From the NCBI GenBank assembly GCA_003577275.1, contig QEVO01000001.1:310001-374000 (forward strand): 64,000 nt of DNA, given 5' to 3'. Source of the DNA: Pseudomonadota bacterium. Lineage in GTDB: Bacteria > Pseudomonadota > Alphaproteobacteria > Sphingomonadales > Govanellaceae. Shown piece after piece: positions 44,674-53,266 of this stretch. A model generated the notes under the pieces. That model was not told where the DNA came from and ran no database searches. It was given only the letters and a program-made list of their open reading frames with translations. Made by a program: the position numbers and the translations under genes. Each line of letters opens with the position of its first letter. Position 1 is the stretch's first letter.

Positions 44674-46298
44674 ATAAGTTTCGCCAACCGCCGCGAATAA
44701 TCCACAAAGCCCCAGATCCGCTTGCGCACCCGTTGATCCGATGCGGCGGCAGCGGGCAGATCAATCGCTTCGTCCCAAACATCGCGCATGATGTTGGAGA
44801 GGGCTGCCGCGCTTTCCGTCATCAGGCGTTGCGCCTCCTGATCGTCATGGCCAAGGGTGTATCGCCAGATGTTGGTGGGACGCAGTAACTTATCGATCAG
44901 CGCCATCAGCAATTCATCCTTCACGTCGGGAAGCACCGGCGTTGCTTCCTGATCGTGGGGAATCTGCGCCAGACGCGGGAAGAATTGCTTGAGATAAAGT
45001 CGGTCAAGCAACCGCTCTTCCAGCAGGCCGGCGGGCAGCGCCATGCACAGCTTCATCAATCGCGCGTCATAGAACGGCGCACGGACCTTGAAGCGATGAC
45101 CAAGCAATCCGAAGTGTTCGCCGATGAAGCGCCGCTGGCGGTTTTTCAAGTCCCAGGCCATTAGCGCCTGGTGATGGTAGGGATACGCTTCGACTTCTGC
45201 TGCCGCGCTGACGCGGCGGATGAGCGCGTCATCCGCCAGACCAAGGGAGGAGGCGAGGGCGGACGCCTTGGCTGCCGGTATGCCGGATTTGCGGACGATC
45301 GCCGCCAACAAGGCTGGGCGGTTTTGCGCGTTGTCATGCATCCAGTTGCTGATGTTATCGCCGAGGAGCGAGCCGCCGCCGTAGCCATGGAGCAATACCG
45401 TTCCTTGGGGGTGAGGCAGCGACAGCAAATTGGCGATTTGTAAGAGCGACGGATCGTCTTGCCCTTCGGTGACGTCGAGAAAATGCGCGCGATGGCGGCG
45501 CAGCACGTCATCGGGGTAAGGCAGCAACTGGTGATCGAGCTGCAAGCGACGGGCGATCCAGCGGGCGATAACGGCGTCGCGATCACGCCAGCGGCCATAG
45601 GTATAGGCTTGCAGCGGTATGTTCATGGCGCGCGCCCTGGCCGCCAGAATGCGGCTGTCAAATCCGCCGCTCAAGGCGATGATCGGGCGTTGCCCGGTCG
45701 GCATGGGCAATGCGTGCAGGTGGTCGCTGATGATGGCGTCGATGTCAGTCAACAAAGAATGGGCCAGCGCCCCCATCACATCGGGCAGGTCGCTGATCAA
45801 GCCATGGCGGAGCGTCGTTTGCAGTCCGGCGGCGGTCGACCAGGTGGCGGCGCTGTCTGCCGGCAGGCGACGAATACGCTGATGCAGAGTTTGTTCGTCG
45901 AGGACATGGCCGAAGACAAGGAGCGCCAGTAACGCTTCGCGATCCAGCGGTCGCGCCAAGGCCGGCCGCAGCTTTACCAGGTCGAGAAGCCGAGAGGCAA
46001 AGAAAACCTCCTCGCCGTCGCGGGCGACATAAAGCGGCTTCAAATTCAAGGGATCGCTGGTGATGGTCAGCGTGTCGTCGCGCCAGGCGATGCGATTGAA
46101 GATTTGCGGCGCGGATGATGCCGTTTCCGCGGCAAAGGTATCGAGAATCTCGATCTCCTCGCCGTGGCCCGCCGGCGCATCCTCGCCCATCCAGGCGATC
46201 GTGGCCTGGCCCAGGCGGCGGCAGCGAAAGCCCGTCGCCTCGATCTCGGCCGCGCCGCGAGGAGAGAGGCGAATGAGCAAACGATCGCTAACGATCAT
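44670..46298 (-). CDS. Asparagine synthase-related protein lacking the glutaminase cysteine
   Basis: A 542-residue protein with an N-terminal region resembling the Ntn glutaminase fold of asparagine synthetases but starting MIVSDRLL, without the Cys2 nucleophile. The ATP-pyrophosphatase loop is IALSGGFDSRILAA at about residues 187-200, with a C-terminal synthase domain (APFYDARLMKLCMALP). Such proteins make amide or beta-lactam-like bonds, or activate acids with ATP, in specialised pathways; without glutaminase it would need another nitrogen donor. It overlaps the methyltransferase start by four bases and meets metW tail to tail with a four-base overlap. The substrate is unknown. Confidence 0.75.
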   Translation of the reverse strand: MIVSDRLLIRLSPRGAAEIEATGFRCRRLGQATIAWMGEDAPAGHGEEIEILDTFAAETASSAPQIFNRIAWRDDTLTITSDPLNLKPLYVARDGEEVFFASRLLDLVKLRPALARPLDREALLALLVFGHVLDEQTLHQRIRRLPADSAATWSTAAGLQTTLRHGLISDLPDVMGALAHSLLTDIDAIISDHLHALPMPTGQRPIIALSGGFDSRILAARARAMNIPLQAYTYGRWRDRDAVIARWIARRLQLDHQLLPYPDDVLRRHRAHFLDVTEGQDDPSLLQIANLLSLPHPQGTVLLHGYGGGSLLGDNISNWMHDNAQNRPALLAAIVRKSGIPAAKASALASSLGLADDALIRRVSAAAEVEAYPYHHQALMAWDLKNRQRRFIGEHFGLLGHRFKVRAPFYDARLMKLCMALPAGLLEERLLDRLYLKQFFPRLAQIPHDQEATPVLPDVKDELLMALIDKLLRPTNIWRYTLGHDDQEAQRLMTESAAALSNIMRDVWDEAIDLPAAAASDQRVRKRIWGFVDYSRRLAKLI

Positions 46299-47071
46299 GG
46301 CCGCGGCTCTTTGTGGTTGCGGTTCATTGTCGGCACCGCCGGCGTCGGCGCCAGCCGGCGGGCGCGGGCCGGCTCCACGGTGGCATTGAGCGCATAAAGC
46401 CGCTTTTCCGCTTCCATTAGCACCACGCCGCCCAGCCGCCGCCACCATCGCCCGCCGACGCTTTCCGCTGCCATGAGCGCCCGCAGGCCGGCGCTTGACG
46501 TCATTGGCGGCGCAAACAGCGAAGCGCTGCGCCGCGTCGGCGTGAAAAGGTGCGTACGCAGCACCGCCTCCAACTGCCCGACGCTATAAGGGCGGCCGTA
46601 GCCAAACGGCGTGCGCTCGAAAAACGCCCAACTGCCGGTGCGGTTGGGGGCGATCACCAAGAGCCGCCCGCCGTCGGCCAGCACTCGCCACGCTTCCCGC
46701 AGCATGGGCTTCAAGCTTTCGCTGGTTTCCAGATAATGCACCATCAAGATGAGATCGATGGCGCCGTCGGCGAGCGGCAGCGCCGTTTCGCTGGCAAGGG
46801 CGGCGAGATTGCCGCGCCGGCTGATCACCGGCCAGGGATGAACGCCCTGGTGGCTCGGCATCAAGGCGATCACCCGCTCGGCCTGGCGGCGCGAGACGAC
46901 GCCATCGGGCACCAGAGCGCCAAGGTAAGGGACGGCATAGCCGAGCCCCAGCACCCGGCGACCGGCGACATCGGGCCACAACTCGCCCAGCCGCGCGCTG
47001 ACCAGGCGCGCCGTTACGACGCCGAGCGGGGAGGCGTAAAAATCGCGCAGCCGAACGACATCGATTTGCAT
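46295..47071 (-). CDS. Class I SAM-dependent methyltransferase
   Basis: A 258-residue methyltransferase_11-type protein. RRVLGLGYAVPYL occupies the SAM-binding motif I, LPLADGAIDLILMVHYLETSE the motif after strand 4, and VLADGGRLLVIAPNRTGSW the next. The GLGYA sequence is a degenerate form of the usual GxGxG but is shared by a subgroup I associate with the metXW and gloB region of alphaproteobacteria. It is co-transcribed with the asparagine-synthase-like gene (ATGA overlap), which suggests joint action. Substrate unknown. Confidence 0.8.
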   Translation of the reverse strand: MQIDVVRLRDFYASPLGVVTARLVSARLGELWPDVAGRRVLGLGYAVPYLGALVPDGVVSRRQAERVIALMPSHQGVHPWPVISRRGNLAALASETALPLADGAIDLILMVHYLETSESLKPMLREAWRVLADGGRLLVIAPNRTGSWAFFERTPFGYGRPYSVGQLEAVLRTHLFTPTRRSASLFAPPMTSSAGLRALMAAESVGGRWWRRLGGVVLMEAEKRLYALNATVEPARARRLAPTPAVPTMNRNHKEPRP

Positions 47072-47103
47072 ACCGAACTGACCTCCCCTTGGGGAGATCA
47101 GTT

Positions 47104-47826
47104 TTAGTACATATGCTGGCCGCCGTTAATAGACACCGTGGAGCCGGTGATGAAGCCGGCGTCGTCGGCAACCAGGAACAGGACGCCGCGGGCGATCTCT
47201 TCCGCCTTGCCTAAGCGTCCCACCGGGATCTTGGCGATGACCTTCTCCATGGCCTGGGGCGGCACCGCCGCCACCATGTCGGTGTCGGTGTAGCCGGGGG
47301 CCAGGGAATTGACGGTAACGCCGAAGCGGGCGCCTTCCAGCGCCAGCGCCTTGGTGAAGCCATGGATGCCGGCCTTGGCCGCCGAATAATTGACCTGGCC
47401 GTACTGCCCGCCTTGCCCGTTGATGGAGCTGACGTTGACGATGCGGCCGAATTTGCGCTCCACCATGCCGGGGAACACCGCCTTGGCCATGTTGAAGCAG
47501 GACGTCAGATCGGTGTCGATCACCGCCCGCCAAGCCTCGAAGGACATCTTCATCAGCGTACCGTCGCGGGTGATGCCGGCGTTGTTGATCAGGACGTCCA
47601 CCGGCCCCACGGACGCGGCCACTTCCGCCACGCCCTTCTGGCACGCCTCATAGTCGGCCACGTCCCATTGGAAGGTCTTGATGCCGGTCTCTGTTTCAAA
47701 CTGCTTAGCCGCCGCGCCATTGCCGGCATAGGTTGCGGCTACCTTGTAGCCCGCTGCTTTGAGCGCCTGGGAAATTGCCTTGCCGATGCCCCGGGTTCCG
47801 CCGGTAACCAACGCTACTCGCGTCAT
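47104..47826 (-). CDS. phaB: Acetoacetyl-CoA reductase
   Basis: A 240-residue short-chain dehydrogenase: VALVTGGTRGIGKAIS for NADPH, LINNAGITRD, and the catalytic NVSSINGQGGQYGQVNYSAAKAG with Ser, Tyr and Lys. The INGQGGQYGQ stretch is typical of PhaB and not of FabG. It makes (R)-3-hydroxybutyryl-CoA for PHA storage. The start at 47826 is behind AGAGAGGATA. A PhaC-like synthase gene lies upstream on the same strand, with 188 bases between that carry two candidate operators. Confidence 0.93.
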   Translation of the reverse strand: MTRVALVTGGTRGIGKAISQALKAAGYKVAATYAGNGAAAKQFETETGIKTFQWDVADYEACQKGVAEVAASVGPVDVLINNAGITRDGTLMKMSFEAWRAVIDTDLTSCFNMAKAVFPGMVERKFGRIVNVSSINGQGGQYGQVNYSAAKAGIHGFTKALALEGARFGVTVNSLAPGYTDTDMVAAVPPQAMEKVIAKIPVGRLGKAEEIARGVLFLVADDAGFITGSTVSINGGQHMY

Positions 47827-47973
47827 GGGTTATGTATCCTCTCTTTTCTGTGCCATCCGTAGGTTATCGCAACAACTCATTCCCCGAATGATCGCGCCGG
47901 CCGATCTGACGTCGGCTTAATGGGAAGCGTCGATGACCCTTAATTGAGCTGAATCGATGGGTTTATCCGTCAA

Positions 47974-47996
47974 TTTATGTTGCAGCGCAACATAAA
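47974..47996. promoter_or_regulatory. Perfect inverted repeat with PhaR-like TTGCNGCGCAA core, upstream of phaB
   Basis: TTTATGTTGC and GCAACATAAA pair perfectly across AGC. The core TTGCAGCGCAACA matches boxes near phaR (49488-49500), etfB (53206-53219) and ccr (57330-57342). PhaR proteins are known to bind TGC-rich inverted repeats, so this is a candidate operator. Confidence 0.5.
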
Positions 47997-47999
47997 AAT

Positions 48000-48011
48000 T
48001 TGTCCGGACAA
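48000..48011. promoter_or_regulatory. Perfect 12-base palindrome TTGTCCGGACAA
   Basis: It lies between the phaC-like stop and the phaB start, 189 bases before phaB. Ten of twelve bases are shared with 53267-53278 (upstream of etfB) and 57528-57539 (18 bases before ecm). The three sites suggest a common regulator of C4-CoA metabolism. Confidence 0.45.
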
Positions 48012-48014
48012 CTT

Positions 48015-49235
48015 TTAACACAAAGTAAAAAGCCAAGCAACAAGCGGTTGCCATAATCCTGGGCGCGCGCCGCCGCCGGCGACCATGGCGACATGGCCGG
48101 TGGCGGCGCGGTGGATGCGGACGTTGGGCAGGGCCTCCGCCAGCGCCAGGGCGGAGGCCGGGGGCACGATGCGGTCGGCGCGGGGCACGGCGACGAAGGC
48201 GGGGCAGGTCAGGCGGCGGGGATCGATCACCTCGCCGGCAACCCGCCAGACGCCATGGCCGGGCGCATTCTCGGCATACCATTGGTTGAGGCATTGGTCG
48301 GCCACCCGCCGCGGCAGCGGCGCGCCGCCGTTGGCCCAATCCTCCATCAGCACGAAGGCGCGGGCGGCCGGACTGTCGGGGTCGAGGACGGCGAAGCGAC
48401 GGAATTTGCGGTCGGTCAGCGTCGGGTCGAGGCTGGCGAAAAATATTTGCAGCACGTCCACCGGCACCGGTTCAGCGGGCGGCAGCAGCGCCAGCGACCC
48501 GCCCAGCGCCGCCGCCCGGCGGTAGGCGATGCCTTCGGCGTGAAAGTCCCACGGCGTGGCGAGAAAAGCCGCGCCACGCACCAGCTCCGGCCGGCGCAGC
48601 GCCACCGGCAGCGCCAGATTGCCGCCCATGCAGTAGCCGAGGAGCGCCGCCGGCTGGCCGGTCTGCGCCGCCACATGGGCGAGTGCGGTCTCCAGGCGGG
48701 CGATGTAATCGTCGACGCTAAAATCGGCCTCGGCGGCGCCGGGCGCGCCCCAATCCATCAGGAAGGGATGAAATCCCCGTTGTTTTAAATAGCGCATCAG
48801 GCTCATGCCGCGCTCCAGATCGAGGATATGGGCGGGGTTGACCAGCGACGGCGCGGCCAGCACCGGTAGCGCGCCGGCCGGGCCGCCGAAGTCCCGCAGG
48901 CATGATGTCCCCAATTCCAGCGCCGCCGGGGCGTCTTGCAGGCGGCGGTGCGCGGGATGGGTTTGGTAACGTTTGACCCCGTCCAGGAAGGCGCCGACCC
49001 GCGCCAGCGCCGCACTCATCACCGCCTCGGCCAGCTTGACGCCCTCAGCGGCGCACAGATCTTGGTGCAGCGCCGCCGCTTCGGCGGCAAGGGAGGGGTG
49101 AGTGGGAGCCAGTCCCTGGACAAACGCCGGCAGCGCCGCTGCCCCCGATAGCCAAGTGGACTGGCAGGCGGCAAGATGAAAGGCGAAGGGCCGCGGCGAA
49201 ATCGCCCGGTGGGCGGGAACGCCGGCCTTAGTCAT
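48015..49235 (-). CDS. Short PHA synthase-like alpha/beta hydrolase
   Basis: A 406-residue protein with the PHA synthase lipase-like box GYCMGG (Cys202), Asp354 in PRADRIVPP and His381 in GHVAMVAGG, the full catalytic triad. HILDLERGMSLMRYLKQRGF and FLMDWGAP are typical of PhaC. It is far shorter than class I synthases (about 590 residues) and closer in length to class III PhaC (about 360), which needs a PhaE partner. Upstream, overlapping by eight bases, is a 56-residue reading frame that might be such a partner. It could polymerise 3-hydroxyacyl-CoA or act as a related thioesterase. Confidence 0.8.
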   Translation of the reverse strand: MTKAGVPAHRAISPRPFAFHLAACQSTWLSGAAALPAFVQGLAPTHPSLAAEAAALHQDLCAAEGVKLAEAVMSAALARVGAFLDGVKRYQTHPAHRRLQDAPAALELGTSCLRDFGGPAGALPVLAAPSLVNPAHILDLERGMSLMRYLKQRGFHPFLMDWGAPGAAEADFSVDDYIARLETALAHVAAQTGQPAALLGYCMGGNLALPVALRRPELVRGAAFLATPWDFHAEGIAYRRAAALGGSLALLPPAEPVPVDVLQIFFASLDPTLTDRKFRRFAVLDPDSPAARAFVLMEDWANGGAPLPRRVADQCLNQWYAENAPGHGVWRVAGEVIDPRRLTCPAFVAVPRADRIVPPASALALAEALPNVRIHRAATGHVAMVAGGGARPGLWQPLVAWLFTLC

Positions 49236-49398
49236 CTTTGCTGTTCTCTACTGTTGGCAAGGCGATGTCGTTGGACCAAGCCAACAGGTTGCGCTGCCAG
49301 AAATCGAGGTAGCGCGCCGCCAGCAAGGTCAGCGCCGTCGCCTCCGGCGGCGCGGCCTCCGGTTGTTGCGGCGCGGATGGTGCGGTTTTTCGAGCCAT
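49228..49398 (-). CDS. Small protein overlapping the PhaC-like gene, unknown
   Basis: A 56-residue reading frame from the ATG at 49398 to a TAA at 49228, sharing eight bases with the next gene, so it would be translationally coupled. A Pro/Ala/Gln-rich start is followed by LTLLAARYLDFWQRNLL, an amphipathic helix with aromatic residues that recalls the N-terminal helix of PHA synthases or PhaE/phasin segments. No clear ribosome site is seen. It could be a real partner of the synthase or a separated N-terminal piece of it. Confidence 0.5.
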   Translation of the reverse strand: MARKTAPSAPQQPEAAPPEATALTLLAARYLDFWQRNLLAWSNDIALPTVENSKDD

Positions 49399-49424
49399 TG
49401 CAGGACGACTCTGAGGCCGATTGT

Positions 49425-49500
49425 GCTGTGGCGCAACAAATCTCTTGCGCCGTGCAGCAATTCCGCGTGATTATTCAGCGCAAGGTTTTGCAGCGCACCA
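49425..49500. promoter_or_regulatory. Cluster of TGC/GCA boxes between the PhaC-like and phaR genes
   Basis: Within 76 bases there are GGCGCAACAAA (49430-49440), TTGCGCCGTGCAGCAA (49445-49460), CAGCGCAAGG and TTGCAGCGCACCA (49488-49500). All resemble the box before phaB. Position in front of phaR and of the divergent synthase operon fits autoregulation by PhaR. Confidence 0.5.
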
Positions 49501-49515
49501 GACAGAGGATTGGCC

Positions 49516-50127
49516 GTGACTGAAACTACGGCGGGCAAAGCGGAACCGGTGGTCATCAAGAAATACGCCAACCGCCGGCTCTACAACACCGAGACGTCGA
49601 GCTACGTCACCCTTGATCATCTCTGCCAGATGGTCAAGGACGGCCGGGAGTTCGTGGTCAAGGACGCCAAGACCGGGGAGGACATCACCCGCTCGGTCCT
49701 GGCCCAGATCATCTTCGAGGAGGAAAGCAAGGGCCAGACCCTGCTGCCGGTGAACTTCCTGCGCCAGCTCATCACCTTCTACGGCCAGGGTCTCGACGCG
49801 GTGGTGCCGGGCTACCTGGAAGCGACCATGGAGATGTTCAGCCGCAATCAGGAGCGCTATCGCGAATATTTCGAAAAGCAGCTCTCCGCCGCCAAGGCGT
49901 TTGCCCCCGCCCAGGCCTTCGCCGCCCCGTTCGAGGAAATGGCGCGGCAAAACTTGGCCGCCTTCGAGCGCGCCACCCGCATGTTCTCGCCGTTCATGAA
50001 GGGCGAGGGAGCGGCGGAGGACAAGACCGCCCCCGCATCGCCATCGGCCACCTTGGACGATCTGAAGGAGCAATTGAAGGCCATGCAGGCGCAAATCGAC
50101 GCCCTGAGCCGCAAGGCTGAAAAGTAA
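49516..50127 (+). CDS. phaR: Polyhydroxyalkanoate synthesis repressor PhaR
   Basis: A 203-residue regulator. The N-terminal PhaR DNA-binding domain is unmistakable (KKYANRRLYNTETSSYVTLDHL, VKDAKTGEDITRSVLAQII), followed by a PHB accumulation domain (LLPVNFLRQLITFYGQGLDAVVPGYLE) and a C-terminal coiled coil (LDDLKEQLKAMQAQIDAL). PhaR binds PHA granules and, when free, represses phasin and synthesis genes. I start it at the GTG at 49516, seven bases after AGAGGA; a TTG at 49510 is also in frame. TGC-rich boxes precede it. Confidence 0.95.
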   Translation: MTETTAGKAEPVVIKKYANRRLYNTETSSYVTLDHLCQMVKDGREFVVKDAKTGEDITRSVLAQIIFEEESKGQTLLPVNFLRQLITFYGQGLDAVVPGYLEATMEMFSRNQERYREYFEKQLSAAKAFAPAQAFAAPFEEMARQNLAAFERATRMFSPFMKGEGAAEDKTAPASPSATLDDLKEQLKAMQAQIDALSRKAEK

Positions 50128-50140
50128 ACCTTCGCCACAC

Positions 50141-50156
50141 TGTGACCATCGTCACG
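50141..50156. promoter_or_regulatory. CRP/FNR-like or NifA-like palindrome
   Basis: TGTGACCATCGTCACG fits TGTGA-N6-TCACA with one mismatch and also TGT-N10-ACA (the NifA enhancer form) with one mismatch. It is about 65 bases upstream of a strong sigma-54 promoter, where an enhancer-type activator would bind. Confidence 0.4.
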
Positions 50157-50207
50157 GAAAATTCCACGAAACCGCCATACCTTCGCGCCATGGATGCCAT
50201 GTTCTTC

Positions 50208-50223
50208 TGGCACGCTTAATGCA
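50208..50223 (+). promoter_or_regulatory. Sigma-54 promoter
   Basis: TGGCACGCTTAATGCA matches TGGCACG-N4-TTGCA with a single substitution, keeping the invariant GG and GC at the right 10-base spacing. Transcription would start near 50233, giving a leader of about 33 bases before the 54-residue reading frame. Confidence 0.65.
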
Positions 50224-50265
50224 CAGTTGGCAGAGCAGGGACGCCGGAATCGGAGGAGACGGAAG

Positions 50266-50430
50266 ATGATGAAATCGGTTCAGGAAACCCGGTCGTTACG
50301 GGAAACCGCTGTGAAATTAGTACGTTGCATCGGCTCCCGGGCCGCGCTGGAGTATTGCCACAGCTACCATTGGCAGGGACTTTACGAAGAAATTCTGGCG
50401 CTCAGCGCCACCCCCGACCGTCGGCAATGA
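50266..50430 (+). CDS. 54-residue protein of unknown function behind a sigma-54 promoter
   Basis: The reading frame starts at 50266 (or the ATG at 50269) after a strong CGGAGGAGACGG ribosome site. The product is basic, with a predicted helix SLRETAVKLVRCIGSRAALEYC and a second around WQGLYEEILAL; two cysteines are 19 residues apart (Cys20 and Cys31 in my count are within one helix region). There is no signal peptide or transmembrane segment, and I do not recognise the family. The upstream sigma-54 element implies control by nitrogen or another enhancer-dependent signal. It stands alone between phaR and the convergent hydroxybutyryl-CoA dehydrogenase gene. Confidence 0.65.
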   Translation: MMKSVQETRSLRETAVKLVRCIGSRAALEYCHSYHWQGLYEEILALSATPDRRQ

Positions 50431-50483
50431 AAACAGGGTTGCGCCATTTCGGGACAACCCTGGGCCGATAGCGCACGTTTTGC

Positions 50484-51356
50484 CTAGCGCGTCGGGATCG
50501 GCGTCTCGCCGCGATAATCGTAAAACCCACGCTGCGTCTTCTGGCCAAGCCAGCCCGCCTCGACATATTTCACCAAAAGCGGACAGGGCCGGTACTTGGA
50601 ATCCGCCAGCCCCTCATAAAGCACCTGCATGATGGACAGGCAGGTATCAAGGCCGATGAAATCAGCAAGCTCCAGCGGCCCCATGGGGTGATTGGCGCCA
50701 AGCTTCATGGCGGTATCGATGGCCTGCACCGATCCCACGCCTTCATAAAGGGTATAGACCGCCTCGTTGATCATCGGCAGCAGGATGCGGTTGACGATAA
50801 AGGCGGGAAAATCCTCGGCGTTGGCCGTGGTCTTGCCCAGCTTTTCCGTAAACGTCTTGATCTTTTGGAAGGTTTCCTCGTTGGTGGCGATGCCGCGAAT
50901 GAGCTCCACGAGCTGCATCAGCGGCACCGGGTTCATGAAGTGCAGGCCCATGAACATTTCCGGCCGGTCGGTGGCGGCGGCGAGCCGGGTGATGGAGATC
51001 GACGAGGTATTGGAGGCAAGGATGGTGTCCTTGCTCAAGACCGGACATAACGCCTTGAAAATTTCCCGCTTGATGGGTTCCTTTTCGGTGGCCGCCTCCA
51101 CCACCAGATCGGCGTCCCGCAGCGGCTCGTAGCTGTCGATGAGCACAATGCGCTTCATCGCCGCATCTTTTTCGGCCTGGGTGATCTTGCCGCGGTGGAC
51201 CTGTCGGCCCATGTTCTGTTTGATGACCTCCAGGCCGGCCTTGGCGTGCTCCATATCGACGTCCTTCAACAGAACGTCGAACCCTGCCAAGGCGCTGACA
51301 TGGGCAATGCCATTGCCCATCTGTCCCGCGCCGATTATGCCAACCTTCTTGAACAT
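50484..51356 (-). CDS. 3-hydroxybutyryl-CoA dehydrogenase
   Basis: A 290-residue NAD(P)-dependent enzyme interconverting acetoacetyl-CoA and (S)-3-hydroxybutyryl-CoA. KVGIIGAGQMGNGIAHV is the Rossmann motif; ILASNTSSISIT, GLHFMNPVPLMQLVELI with the catalytic His, and NRILLPMINEAVYTLYEGV with the C-terminal domain motifs follow. The start at 51356 (MFKKVG) is preferred to one 18 bases upstream. It is downstream of the etf genes on the same strand (80-base gap) and probably supplies crotonyl-CoA precursors in butyrate or ethylmalonyl-CoA metabolism. Confidence 0.93.
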   Translation of the reverse strand: MFKKVGIIGAGQMGNGIAHVSALAGFDVLLKDVDMEHAKAGLEVIKQNMGRQVHRGKITQAEKDAAMKRIVLIDSYEPLRDADLVVEAATEKEPIKREIFKALCPVLSKDTILASNTSSISITRLAAATDRPEMFMGLHFMNPVPLMQLVELIRGIATNEETFQKIKTFTEKLGKTTANAEDFPAFIVNRILLPMINEAVYTLYEGVGSVQAIDTAMKLGANHPMGPLELADFIGLDTCLSIMQVLYEGLADSKYRPCPLLVKYVEAGWLGQKTQRGFYDYRGETPIPTR

Positions 51357-51435
51357 CAGCTCAACAGACCCCATGAGATCAACCTACCGGCTGTTTGATC
51401 TTAATTTTTGCCGGCATTCATACGTGCCGGGCAGC

Positions 51436-52365
51436 TTACAACGCTTCCGCCAGCTCCGGAAGCGCTTTGAACAGGTCGGCCACCAGGCCATAATCGGCGA
51501 CCTGGAAGATCGGCGCTTCCTCGTCCTTGTTGATGGCGACGATGACTTTCGAATCCTTCATCCCGGCCAGATGCTGAATGGCGCCCGAGATGCCCACCGC
51601 GATATAGAGCTGCGGCGCGACGATCTTGCCGGTTTGGCCGACCTGATAGTCGTTGGGCACGAAGCCGGCGTCCACCGCCGCGCGCGACGCGCCCACCGCG
51701 GCGTTGAGCTTGTCGGCCACCGCCTCGATGAGCTTGAAGTTCTCGCCCGAGCCCATGCCGCGGCCGCCGGAGACGATGATCTTGGCGCTGGTCAGTTCGG
51801 GGCGCTCCGACTTCGACAGTTCCTGGCCAATGAATTTGGACAGGCCGGGATTACCCGCGCCATCAACCTTTTCAATGGCCGCCGAGCCGCCCGATGCGGC
51901 GGCCTTGTCGAAGGCGGTGCCGCGCACGGTGATGACCTTCTTGGCATCAGACGACTGCACGGTGGCGATGGCGTTGCCGGCGTAGATCGGCCGCTCGAAG
52001 GTATCGGGCGAGATCACCGCCGTGATGTCGGAAATCTGCGCCACGTCGAGCCGGGCGGCGACACGGGGCATGACATTCTTGCCGGTGGTCGTCGCCGGCG
52101 CCAGCACGGCGTCATAGCCGCCGGCCAGCTTGACCAGGATGCCGGACAGGGTTTCCGCCAGCGGATGCTCGTTGGCTGCATCATCCACCAGGAGCACCTT
52201 GCGCACGCCGGCGATTTGGGAGGCCGCATCGGCGACCGCCTGGCAGCTCGATCCGACCACCAGCACATCGACATCGCCGCCAAGGGCCTTGGCCGCGGTG
52301 ACCGTCACCAGGGTGGCGTCTTTCAGGGATTTATTGTCGTGTTCGACAAGTACCAGAGCAGCCAT
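51436..52365 (-). CDS. etfA: Electron transfer flavoprotein alpha subunit
   Basis: A 309-residue subunit: N-terminal domain ([15 protein letters not shown]), then the FAD domain with [57 protein letters not shown] and [21 protein letters not shown] takes electrons from acyl-CoA dehydrogenases, including the methylsuccinyl-CoA and acyl-CoA dehydrogenases encoded in this window, and passes them to ETF:quinone oxidoreductase. etfB is directly upstream with two bases between. Confidence 0.97.
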   Translation of the reverse strand: MAALVLVEHDNKSLKDATLVTVTAAKALGGDVDVLVVGSSCQAVADAASQIAGVRKVLLVDDAANEHPLAETLSGILVKLAGGYDAVLAPATTTGKNVMPRVAARLDVAQISDITAVISPDTFERPIYAGNAIATVQSSDAKKVITVRGTAFDKAAASGGSAAIEKVDGAGNPGLSKFIGQELSKSERPELTSAKIIVSGGRGMGSGENFKLIEAVADKLNAAVGASRAAVDAGFVPNDYQVGQTGKIVAPQLYIAVGISGAIQHLAGMKDSKVIVAINKDEEAPIFQVADYGLVADLFKALPELAEAL

Positions 52366-52367
52366 GG

Positions 52368-53117
52368 TCAGATCACCTTTGCTTCATTCTTCAGCTTGTC
52401 GACGAGTTCGGCCACCGAGGCCACCTTGACGCCGGCCTGGCGCTTGGGCGGTTCGCTGACTTTAAGAACCTTCAGCCGCGGCGTGGTATCGACGCCGAAA
52501 TCCGCTGGCGTCTTTTCGGCGATGGGCTTCTTTCTGGCGCTCATGATATTGGGCAGCGAGGCATAGCGCGGCTCGTTCAAACGCAGGTCGGAGGTGACCA
52601 CCGCCGGCAGCTTCAGCTCGACGGTTTCCAGACCGCCATCCACTTCCCGCACCACCTTCACCTCTCCGGCGCCGAGCTCGACCTTGGAGGCAAATGTTCC
52701 CTGCGGCCAGCCCAAAAGCTCGGCCAGCATCTGGCCGGTCTGGTTGCAGTCGTTGTCGATGGCCTGTTTGCCGAGAATGACCAGCTGCGGCTGTTCGGCC
52801 TCGACGACGCCCTTTAGGATCTTGGCTACGCCTAAGGGCTCGACCTCGCCCTCGGCCTTGACCAGGATGCCGCGGTCGGCGCCCATGGCGAGCGCGGTGC
52901 GGATGGTTTCCTGGGCCTGCGCCGGTCCGACCGAGACGGCGATGACTTCCTTAGCCTTGCCGGCTTCTTTGATGCGCAACGCCTCCTCGACGGCGATTTC
53001 GTCGAAGGGGTTCATCGACATCTTGATGCCGGCGAGCTCGATGCCGGTCTGATCTGCCTTGACGCGAATTTTGACGTTGTAGTCAACGACCCGCTTTACC
53101 GCGACCACGATTTTCAT
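52368..53117 (-). CDS. etfB: Electron transfer flavoprotein beta subunit
   Basis: A 249-residue subunit starting [19 protein letters not shown] at 53117; the longer upstream reading is not family-like. [35 protein letters not shown] (AMP/FAD-binding) and the recognition loop [20 protein letters not shown] are visible. It heads the etfBA pair. The 180 bases before it carry a TGCGGCGCAGCAA box at 53207 and a TTGTCCGGACAA-like palindrome at 53267; no gene is seen there. Confidence 0.97.
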   Translation of the reverse strand: MKIVVAVKRVVDYNVKIRVKADQTGIELAGIKMSMNPFDEIAVEEALRIKEAGKAKEVIAVSVGPAQAQETIRTALAMGADRGILVKAEGEVEPLGVAKILKGVVEAEQPQLVILGKQAIDNDCNQTGQMLAELLGWPQGTFASKVELGAGEVKVVREVDGGLETVELKLPAVVTSDLRLNEPRYASLPNIMSARKKPIAEKTPADFGVDTTPRLKVLKVSEPPKRQAGVKVASVAELVDKLKNEAKVI

Positions 53118-53205
53118 CCGGAGGTCTCTCCTTATTTGCTGGTTCTTCTGACCATCCCGCCGCCCCCATGGCGACCCTTGTCGGGCTCCCGCCGCGCCGA
53201 TTCTA

Positions 53206-53219
53206 TTGCGGCGCAGCAA
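53206..53219. promoter_or_regulatory. PhaR-like box upstream of etfB
   Basis: TTGCGGCGCAGCAA shares 13 identical consecutive bases with 57330-57342 in front of ccr and resembles the box before phaB. It is about 90 bases before the etfB start. Confidence 0.45.
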
Positions 53220-53266
53220 TGGAGCCTTGCACAACTACTCCAGGGTCGGCATGAAGTCAATCAAAG

